Shown one piece after another: positions 57,907 through 64,000 of a stretch of 64,000 nucleotides of DNA. Made by a program: the position numbers and the translations under genes. Origin of the DNA: Demequina litoralis (GTDB taxonomy: Bacteria; Actinomycetota; Actinomycetes; Actinomycetales; Demequinaceae); NCBI RefSeq assembly GCF_030418455.1, contig NZ_JAUHPW010000007.1:117240-181239 (forward strand), read 5' to 3'. The notes under the pieces are model-generated. The model did no database searches. It was not told where the DNA came from and saw nothing but the letters and a program-made list of their open reading frames with translations. Each line of letters opens with the position of its first letter. The stretch's first letter is position 1.

Positions 57907-59910
57907 ATGACGACGCCCGCGCGCCTCCTCTCGGCGCTCCTCGCCGCCGCGCTGGCCGTGGCAGGCCTCACGGCCGCGGCGAGCCCCGCCGCGGCGGCCG
58001 AGCCGTCCATCGTCCCGGGCTCGCGCGCCGCGATCGTCGCGGGCGCCGCGTACGTGGTCGAGCGGGAGGTCGGCTACGGGCGGACCACCGGTTACGGGCA
58101 CTCGTCGCGGAAGGCCGGCCCCACCAAGGTGGCGGGCGTCGGCGAGGACGTCCGCATCTCGTGGCGCGACGGCTTCCTCGACTGCTCGGGGCTCGTGAGG
58201 TACGCGTACTCGCGCGCCGGCATCGACCTCGGCGTGGGCGGCACGAACTCCCAGGTCCCGCAGTTCTACCCGATCGACGATGCGGCGGCGCTGCCCGGCG
58301 ACGTCGTGTTCTTCGGCGAGGTGTGGGACGGCAGGACGGCCGCCCAGAAGGACTTCCGCGATCCCGACACCGGCGTGTGGTGGAACGTCACCCACGTGTC
58401 CATCACGGACGGCACGGGACGCGACTACGAGGCCATCGCGCCCGGCAGCGTCGCGGCGTACGGCAACGTGTCGACCCGCGACGGGTGGTTCATCGGCTAC
58501 TTCCGGCTCAAGGCGGAGCGGGGGACGCTCGACGGCGCCGTGACGACCTCGGGCACCGTCGGGACCGCCGTCGCCACGGAGACGGGCGGCACGGTCGAGT
58601 GCGGCAGCGCCAACCCCGACCGCGGCGCCTCGAGCCAGTACTGCCACGGCGTCCGCGAGTGGGTGGTCGACGTCAACGGCGACGACCGGGCGGACATCAT
58701 CGACCTCGCGGGGGTCACCGCGGCCAAGGCCGCCGACGGCGGCGCGCGCGGTTGGCGGGTGTCGCGCGGAGCCTCGTCGATGGGACGGTGGACCGCGGCG
58801 CTCGACTCGGCGCCGGGCATCGGCACGCTCGCATACGGGGACTTCGACGGCGACGGGCTCACCGACGTCATCGACTTCACGGGGCGCACGCGCGCCGAGG
58901 CGGACGGCGGCGAGGACTTCGGCTGGATCGTCGCCTACGGCACGGCGACGGGGGAGCTCACGCCCTGGACGCGCGTCCGGGCCACCCCCATGACTCCCGC
59001 CGACCTCGACTTCACGTTCGGCGACTTCGACGGCGACGGCGCCACCGACGTGCTGTGGTTCACCGGCGTCGCCGCGGCCGCCGCGGAGCCGGGTCAGCGC
59101 TCCGGCTGGGTCATCTCCTACGGCGGCCCGCGCGGCACGATGACCGGATGGCGGGCGGCGCTCGCCTCGACCGCGACGCCCGGGTCGCAGCAGCTCGCGA
59201 CCGGCGACTTCGACGGCGACGGCCGCACCGACGTCATCCAGTTCACGGGACGCGCCCAGGCCGACGCCAAGGCGGGCCAGGTGTACGGCTGGGTGGTGTC
59301 GTACGGCCGCGAGTCGCGCGCCATGACCTGGCAGGCGACGGTGCTCGGCAGCACCGTCACGCCCGCCACGACCGACCTCGAGCTCGGCGACTTCGACGGC
59401 GACGGCAGCACCGACGTGCTGGCGTTCACCGGCACCGGCTGGGACCTGTCGCGCGGCGGGGCGCGCGGCGACATGACGCCCGCGGCGACGGTCCGCGCGT
59501 ACGCCGCGACCCCCGCATCGTCCTCCCTCACGCTCGGCGACTTCGACGGCGACGGCCGCACCGACGTGCTGTGGTTCACGGGTCGGTCGAAGCCGCAGGC
59601 CGCCGCCGGCGAGCCCTACGGCTGGAGCATCGCGTACGGGCGGGGCGACGGGACGATGACGCGGTGGCGGCCGGCCACGAACCGGGGCATCACGCCGCGA
59701 TCGCGCGAGCTCGCGATCGGGGACGTCGACGGCGACGGCAGCACCGACATCCTGCACTTCACGGGTGTCACCCGGAGGTCCGCGGACGGCGGCGCCTACG
59801 GCTGGGAGGCCTCGTGGGGCGGGACCCGCGGGCACCTCACCGCGTGGACCACCGTGCGGAACACGGCGATCACGCCGAGCCGGTGGCTGCTGAGCGTCAC
59901 CCCGCTGTGA
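57907..59910 (+). CDS. Secreted NlpC/P60 (C40) peptidase with VCBS/FG-GAP beta-propeller
   Basis: 667 residues from ATG 57907 (ATG 57898 is possible). Signal peptide to about residue 31 (SPAAAA). The NlpC/P60 domain has catalytic C93 in FLDCSGLVRYAYSRAG and H163 in NVTHVSITDG. Residues about 245-660 hold seven repeats of the GDFDGDG-x-TDV type, calcium-binding FG-GAP/VCBS units that would make a seven-bladed propeller. Expected to cut peptidoglycan peptides while the propeller binds a surface ligand; the pairing is the main novelty. Confidence 0.85.
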   Translation: MTTPARLLSALLAAALAVAGLTAAASPAAAAEPSIVPGSRAAIVAGAAYVVEREVGYGRTTGYGHSSRKAGPTKVAGVGEDVRISWRDGFLDCSGLVRYAYSRAGIDLGVGGTNSQVPQFYPIDDAAALPGDVVFFGEVWDGRTAAQKDFRDPDTGVWWNVTHVSITDGTGRDYEAIAPGSVAAYGNVSTRDGWFIGYFRLKAERGTLDGAVTTSGTVGTAVATETGGTVECGSANPDRGASSQYCHGVREWVVDVNGDDRADIIDLAGVTAAKAADGGARGWRVSRGASSMGRWTAALDSAPGIGTLAYGDFDGDGLTDVIDFTGRTRAEADGGEDFGWIVAYGTATGELTPWTRVRATPMTPADLDFTFGDFDGDGATDVLWFTGVAAAAAEPGQRSGWVISYGGPRGTMTGWRAALASTATPGSQQLATGDFDGDGRTDVIQFTGRAQADAKAGQVYGWVVSYGRESRAMTWQATVLGSTVTPATTDLELGDFDGDGSTDVLAFTGTGWDLSRGGARGDMTPAATVRAYAATPASSSLTLGDFDGDGRTDVLWFTGRSKPQAAAGEPYGWSIAYGRGDGTMTRWRPATNRGITPRSRELAIGDVDGDGSTDILHFTGVTRRSADGGAYGWEASWGGTRGHLTAWTTVRNTAITPSRWLLSVTPL

Positions 59911-60373
59911 GCTCCACGCTCACCTCGGTCGCGCCGGTGAGGCTCAGCAGGTCCTCGTAGGCGATCTCGAAGACCGAGTGGGGCGTGCCCGCCGCGGCCC
60001 ACAGCTCGCCGTGCTTCTTCAGCTCGACGTCGATGTAGGTGGGGATCGGGCGCGTGTGCCCGACGGGTGCGACGCCGCCGATCGGCTGACCCGTCGCTCC
60101 TCGCACGGTGGCGGCATCCGCGCGGGAGATCACGGTCGCGCCGATCTGCCGCGCGAGGAGGTCCGTGTCGACACGGTGCGAGCCGCTCGTCAGCACGAGG
60201 ATCGGCGCCCCGTCGGCCAGGAAGACGAGGCTCGACGCGATCGCGCCGACCTCGCAGTCGAGGGCGGCGGCGGCCTCCGCAGCCGTCCGCGTCGAGTCGG
60301 TGAGCGTACGCACCTGCGAGTGCAGGCCGTGTGCGCCGAGCAGGTCCATGATCCTCGCGCTCGAAGGGTGCAT
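59897..60373 (-). CDS. YbaK/ProX-type aminoacyl-tRNA deacylase
   Basis: 158 residues. AIASSLVFLADGAPILVL with the conserved Lys position changed, GQPIGGVAPVGH (editing-site Gly-x-Pro region) and AAAGTPHSVFEIAYEDLL. Members hydrolyse mischarged Cys-tRNA(Pro) and relatives. The 3' end overlaps the converging NlpC gene by 14 bp. Confidence 0.88.
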   Translation of the reverse strand: MHPSSARIMDLLGAHGLHSQVRTLTDSTRTAAEAAAALDCEVGAIASSLVFLADGAPILVLTSGSHRVDTDLLARQIGATVISRADAATVRGATGQPIGGVAPVGHTRPIPTYIDVELKKHGELWAAAGTPHSVFEIAYEDLLSLTGATEVSVELTAG

Positions 60374-60379
60374 GACTCC

Positions 60380-60385
60380 ACCGTA
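60380..60385 (-). promoter_or_regulatory. Leaderless -10 box TACGGT, 6 nt before ATG
   Basis: On the minus strand: TACGGT, GGAGTC, ATG 60373. Confidence 0.6.
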
Positions 60386-60443
60386 GACCGGGAGCGTTGT
60401 CGGACCCCCGACGTAGCGTGGACGCGGGCGGAAGGGGCGGGAC

Positions 60444-60734
60444 ATGTACGGGCTCATCGGTCAGCTGCGGACCACCGAGGAGGGGCGCGCCGCGGTGGTG
60501 GCCGCCCTCGTGGAGGGTGCGCGCGGCATGCCGGGGAACGTCGCGTACCTCGTCGCGGAGGACGCCGAGGATCCCGCGTCGGTGTGGGTGACGGAGGTCT
60601 GGGAGTCGGAGGCGGCGCACCGTGCCTCGCTCGACCTGCCATCGGTGCGCGACGCGATCGCACGGGCCCGGCCGCATCTCACCGGGAGGGGCACGCGCGT
60701 GGTCACCAGGCCCGTCGCTAGCCTGGACGGGTGA
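60444..60734 (+). CDS. ABM-domain monooxygenase-like protein
   Basis: 96 residues. MYGLIGQLRTTEEGRAAVVAALVEGARGMPG and VWVTEVWESEAAHRASLDLPSV form the ferredoxin-like fold of antibiotic biosynthesis monooxygenases/YgiN. A dimeric small protein; substrate unknown. -10 TAGCGT at 60413-60418 and GGAAGGGGCGG before ATG. Confidence 0.82.
   Translation: MYGLIGQLRTTEEGRAAVVAALVEGARGMPGNVAYLVAEDAEDPASVWVTEVWESEAAHRASLDLPSVRDAIARARPHLTGRGTRVVTRPVASLDG
60719..60724 (+). promoter_or_regulatory. Leaderless -10 box TAGCCT, 6 nt before GTG
   Basis: TAGCCT, GGACGG, GTG 60731. It lies inside the last codons of the ABM gene, so the kinase can be expressed separately. Confidence 0.6.
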
Positions 60735-61336
60735 ACCCGTCGGTCTCCGCCCTCGCAGCCGCGGTGCGGGACGCGCCCGCGCGGCTCGGGAAGACGCGCC
60801 TCGTGCTCGTCGACGGCCCCGCCGGCGCGGGCAAGACCACGCTCGCGAACCGGATCGCGGTCGCGCTGGGAGGACGGCCCTCCGCGGGGGCGGGCACGTT
60901 CGACCCGGACGCGCCCCCGCCCGACGTCCTCCACGGGGATGACATGTACGAGGGCTGGAGCGGGCTCGCGACCCTCGACCGGATCCTCGTCGACCAGATC
61001 CTCGAGCCGCTCGCCCACGGCGGGACCGGCGCGTTCCGGATGTGGGACTGGCACGCGTCGCGGCGGTCGCACACCGTCCCCGTGCCGCCACGACCGTTCC
61101 TCGTGATCGAGGGCGTGGGCGTCGCCTCACCCGCCGCGCGCCCCTTCGCCTCGCTCGTGGTCTACGTCGACGCCCCGTGGGACACGCGGCTCGACCGCGG
61201 CCTCGCGCGCGACGGCGAGGCGATGCGCGCGGACTGGCTGCGCTGGAACGAGACCGAGGGTGCGCTCCTCGCGGCGGCGGGGACGCGCGCCGTCGCCGAC
61301 GCCCTCGTCGACGGCACCGTCCCGATCCCGGGCTGA
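60731..61336 (+). CDS. P-loop uridine kinase-like ATP-binding protein
   Basis: 201 residues. Walker A VLVDGPAGAGKTTLANRIA near residue 30, LHGDDMYEGWSGL as the substrate-side motif, and FLVIEGVGVAS as Walker B region. Resembles uridine/nucleoside kinase-like proteins of actinobacteria; substrate not proven. GTG 60731 overlaps the ABM stop by 4 bp. Confidence 0.82.
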   Translation: MNPSVSALAAAVRDAPARLGKTRLVLVDGPAGAGKTTLANRIAVALGGRPSAGAGTFDPDAPPPDVLHGDDMYEGWSGLATLDRILVDQILEPLAHGGTGAFRMWDWHASRRSHTVPVPPRPFLVIEGVGVASPAARPFASLVVYVDAPWDTRLDRGLARDGEAMRADWLRWNETEGALLAAAGTRAVADALVDGTVPIPG

Positions 61337-61341
61337 CAGCC

Positions 61342-62565
61342 ATGACCGTCGCCGACCTCCAGCGCCGGATCCTCATCGTCGTGTCGGCGGCGCAGGTCCT
61401 GTCGGGCTTCGGCCTCGTCGCCGGGATCACGGTCGGGGCGCTGCTCGCCGCGGAGCTGTGGGACTCCGCGGCCGCCGCCGGGCTGCCCGCCGTCCTCATG
61501 ACCGCCGGCGCCGCGGGCGCCGCGCTGCTGATCGCGCGCATCTCGGACTCCCGCGGCCGGCGGGTCGGTCTCGCCTCGGGGTACGCGGCGGGGGCGATCG
61601 GCGCCTGGGGCGTCATCGCCGCCGCGGTCGCGGAGCTGCCCGCGCTCGTGCTCGCATCCTTCCTCGTGTACGGCGCCGGCCTGGCCGCAAACCTTCAGGC
61701 ACGCTTCGCGGCGGCCGACCTCGCACCCGTGCACCGCCGTGCGACCGCGATGTCGATCGTGCTCATGGCCACGACGGCCGGTGCGGTGCTGGGCCCCGTG
61801 TCCGCCGAATGGAGCGGCAGCCTCGCCGCGGGCTGGGGCCTCGAACCCCTGCTCGGGCCGTTCGTCGTCGCCGGCGTCGCATGCATGCTCGCCGCGGCGG
61901 TGCTCGTCGCGCTGCTGCGTCCCGACCCGCTGCTCACCGCCCGCGCCCGCGGGGTGGACGTGCCCGCCGCATCGTCCGAAGGGGAACCCGACGTGCCGTG
62001 GCGCGTCCCCGTGGCCGGGGGGATCGGGGTGATGGTGATCGGCCAGGGCGTCATGGTCGCGATCATGACGATGACGCCGGTGCACCTCACCGAGCATGAG
62101 CACGGGCTCGACGCGGTCGGCGCCGCGATCGCCTGGCACGTCGCCGCCATGTACCTGCCCTCGCCGCTGTCGGGCTGGCTGGTCGACCGCTACGGTCCGG
62201 CTCGCGTGGCGGCGCTGTCGGGCGTGGTGCTCGTCGCCGCGGGCGCCCTCGCCGCGTCGAGCGGTGCCGCCCTCGGCGGGATCTCCGCGGCGCTGGTGCT
62301 GCTCGGCCTCGGCTGGAGCCTCGCCATGGTCGCGGGCTCCGCCGTGCTCGCGACGCGCGTTCCGCCGCGCCTGCGACCGCGGCTTCAGGGCCGCGCGGAC
62401 GCCCTCACCACGCTCGCGGGGGCCTCGGGCGCCGGGCTCGCCGGGGTGGTCGCCGCAGGCGCGGGCTACGCGACCCTAGCCTGGGGAGGAGCGGCGATCG
62501 CGCTGCTGGCGCTGCCGCTCGCGCTGGTGGTGCGCGTGCGTGCTGGCACAATGTCGGCATCATGA
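61342..62565 (+). CDS. MFS transporter
   Basis: 407 residues with about twelve membrane helices. The loop 2-3 motif A is present as ARISDSRGRRVGLASGY and repeats weakly as GWLVDRYGPARVAALSG. Typical drug-efflux-like MFS; substrate unknown. ATG 61342 is 5 bp after the kinase stop with no clear ribosome site, so it is probably translationally coupled. ATGA overlap with tyrS. Confidence 0.87.
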   Translation: MTVADLQRRILIVVSAAQVLSGFGLVAGITVGALLAAELWDSAAAAGLPAVLMTAGAAGAALLIARISDSRGRRVGLASGYAAGAIGAWGVIAAAVAELPALVLASFLVYGAGLAANLQARFAAADLAPVHRRATAMSIVLMATTAGAVLGPVSAEWSGSLAAGWGLEPLLGPFVVAGVACMLAAAVLVALLRPDPLLTARARGVDVPAASSEGEPDVPWRVPVAGGIGVMVIGQGVMVAIMTMTPVHLTEHEHGLDAVGAAIAWHVAAMYLPSPLSGWLVDRYGPARVAALSGVVLVAAGALAASSGAALGGISAALVLLGLGWSLAMVAGSAVLATRVPPRLRPRLQGRADALTTLAGASGAGLAGVVAAGAGYATLAWGGAAIALLALPLALVVRVRAGTMSAS

Positions 62566-63827
62566 CTGAGCACCTTCTCGACGAGCTCGCCTGGCGCGGG
62601 CTGATCTCGCAGACCACCGGTGACGACGAGCTGCGCGCGGCTCTCGACGAGGGACCGATCACGCTGTACTGCGGATTCGACCCGACGGCGCCGAGCCTGC
62701 ACATCGGCAACCTCGTCCAGATCCTGACGGTCCGCCGCTTCCAGCTGGCCGGCCACAAGCCGCTCATGCTCGTCGGCGGCGCGACGGGCCTCATCGGCGA
62801 CCCGAAGATGGCGGGGGAGCGCACGCTCAACCCGGTCGAGGTCGTCCACCAGTGGGTCGAGCGCATCCGCGGCCAGATCGAGCCGTTCATGAGCTTCGAG
62901 GGCGAGAACGCCGCGCGCATGGTCAACAACTACGAGTGGACCAAGGACATGTCCGCGATCGAGCTGCTGCGCGACGTGGGCAAGTACTTCCGCCTCGGCA
63001 CGATGATCGCGAAGGACACGGTGGCGCGCCGCCTCCACTCGGACGAGGGCATCTCGTACACGGAGTTCAGCTACCAGGTCATGCAGGGCATGGACTTCCT
63101 CGAGCTGTACCGGCGCTACGGCTGCACGCTGCAGACCGGCGGCTCGGACCAGTGGGGCAACCTCACGTCGGGCACCGAGCTCACGCGCAAGGCCGAAGGC
63201 GTCAGCGTCCACGCGCTGTCGACGCCGCTCATCACGAAGGCCGACGGCACCAAGTTCGGCAAGACGGAGTCCGGCACGGTGTGGCTCGATCCCGCCATGA
63301 CGAGCCCGTACGCCTTCTACCAGTTCTGGCTCAACCAGGCCGATGCGGACGTCATCAGCTACCTCAAGGTCTTCACCTTCCTCCCGCGCGAGGAGATCGA
63401 GGCGCTCGAGGTCAAGGTCGCCGAGGAGCCGTTCCGCCGCGAGGCGCAGCGGACGCTCGCGTGGGAGGCCACCACGCTGGTGCACGGCGAGGCCGCGGCC
63501 CAGGGAGCGGTCGACGCGTCGCAGGCGCTGTTCGGGCGCGGAGAGCTCGGCACGCTCGACGAGTCCACGCTCTCCGGCTGCGCGCAGGAGCTCGGGGGAG
63601 CGGACGTCCCCGCGGGCACCACCATCGTGGACGCGCTCGTCGCGGCCGGCATCGTCGACTCGAGGTCCGCGGCCCGTCGGGCCGTCCAGGAGGGCGGCGC
63701 GTACGTCAACAACGAGCGCGCCGACGACCCGGAGCTGGTCCTGAGCACCGATCACGCGCTCGCCGGCGGGTGGGTCGTGGTGCGCCGCGGGAAGAAATCC
63801 GTGGGAATCGTGAGGCCGGTCGCCTGA
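62562..63827 (+). CDS. tyrS: Tyrosyl-tRNA synthetase
   Basis: 421 residues. HIGH-type motif APSLHIGNL, YCGFDPTA, tyrosine-site YQVMQGMDF, GGSDQWGN and KMSKS-type KFGKT; C-terminal S4 domain (AGIVDSRSAARRAVQEGGAYVN). Charges tRNA(Tyr). ATG 62562 overlaps the MFS stop. In several actinobacteria tyrS lies just before an rRNA operon, consistent with the strong promoter downstream. Confidence 0.96.
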   Translation: MTEHLLDELAWRGLISQTTGDDELRAALDEGPITLYCGFDPTAPSLHIGNLVQILTVRRFQLAGHKPLMLVGGATGLIGDPKMAGERTLNPVEVVHQWVERIRGQIEPFMSFEGENAARMVNNYEWTKDMSAIELLRDVGKYFRLGTMIAKDTVARRLHSDEGISYTEFSYQVMQGMDFLELYRRYGCTLQTGGSDQWGNLTSGTELTRKAEGVSVHALSTPLITKADGTKFGKTESGTVWLDPAMTSPYAFYQFWLNQADADVISYLKVFTFLPREEIEALEVKVAEEPFRREAQRTLAWEATTLVHGEAAAQGAVDASQALFGRGELGTLDESTLSGCAQELGGADVPAGTTIVDALVAAGIVDSRSAARRAVQEGGAYVNNERADDPELVLSTDHALAGGWVVVRRGKKSVGIVRPVA

Positions 63828-63843
63828 TCCGGGCGGCCGGATC
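63826..63843 (+). terminator. Hairpin at the tyrS stop
   Basis: GATCCGG, GCGG loop, CCGGATC; the left arm overlaps the last base pair of the stop codon. Short 7-bp stem without T tract. Confidence 0.4.
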
Positions 63844-63903
63844 CCGGCTCAACCGGCCTCTCACCAGGCACGACGGCCGCGACACGCCCGGGATGCACGC
63901 GAT

Positions 63904-63933
63904 TTGACCGGTGGCACACGGTGCCCGTAATGT
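63904..63933 (+). promoter_or_regulatory. Strong promoter at right edge, probably for rRNA
   Basis: TTGACC (63904-63909), 18 bp, TAATGT (63928-63933). The close match to consensus and the following non-coding sequence up to 64000 fit an rRNA leader. No mature 16S sequence is reached in this window, so the target is an inference. Confidence 0.55.
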
Positions 63934-64000
63934 TTTCCAGGTCGCCGCAAGGAACGCGCCAGGCAGGGACTGAACAAGGACCTGCAGGAGACGCCCCGGC

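Overview
The window is chromosomal DNA from a very high G+C actinobacterium, most likely in the order Micrococcales (Cellulomonas/Demequina-like). The signs are roughly 70-72% G+C, strong third-position GC bias, actinobacterial families (DUF2510, DUF222/13E12 HNH, MetPS, short NAD-type Gnd), an argCJBDFRGH operon, an actinobacterial LexA box, and many leaderless promoters. The assignment is inference from content; there is no rRNA gene inside the window to test it.

Layout. 1-1.2 kb: the edge of an accessory patch, with the N-terminus of a P-loop ATPase and a decayed paralogue of the membrane protein at 3.2-4.6 kb. 1.4-6.6 kb: PLD-like protein, HAD-like protein, that membrane protein, and a divergent metP-metS amino-acid importer. 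6.7-11.6 kb: two transglutaminase-like membrane proteins flanking two coupled CNNM/CorC-type proteins. 11.7-14.5 kb: a polar amino-acid ABC transporter (lipoprotein, permease, ATPase). 14.9-29.2 kb: mostly single genes, including acetyltransferases, a hydroxyacid dehydrogenase-like protein, a phosphodiester glycosidase-type lipoprotein, two APH-fold kinases, an ACT protein, a P2 ATPase, a DUF4914-type protein and an SOS-box-preceded radical SAM protein. 29.4-36.5 kb: a glycan locus (TetR, GH3, domain-swapped GH3, CE1/PHB-type esterase). 37.1-43.1 kb: pentose phosphate genes (gnd, zwf, tal) with an SDR and a macro-domain protein. 43.3-48.3 kb: HNH protein, reductases, an epimerase and a GNAT. 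48.3-57.8 kb: quinone reductase divergent from the complete arginine operon. 57.9-64 kb: secreted NlpC/P60 beta-propeller protein, YbaK deacylase, ABM protein, P-loop kinase, MFS transporter, tyrS, and a strong promoter at the right edge that probably drives an rRNA operon.

How the parts connect. The argC promoter and the promoter of the ABC transporter 37 kb away carry the same operator design, three ATGCAT-type hexamers spaced exactly 10 bp. Since argR lies in the window, synthesis and uptake of arginine or a related amino acid are probably co-regulated. The two palindromes between tetR and the first GH3 gene suggest local control of the glycan locus. A perfect LexA box controls the radical SAM gene.

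The most unusual signal is genome-scale. A non-palindromic 10-mer, CGCATCGTCC/GGACGATGCG, occurs at least 33 times in 64 kb, where under one copy is expected. It occurs on both strands, inside and between genes, and once as an inverted pair forming a hairpin in the ABC-transporter operon. Its density resembles that of DNA-uptake or Chi-like sequences. A second recurring signal is a TAnnnT -10 box exactly 6 nt before a start codon, found at nine genes here.
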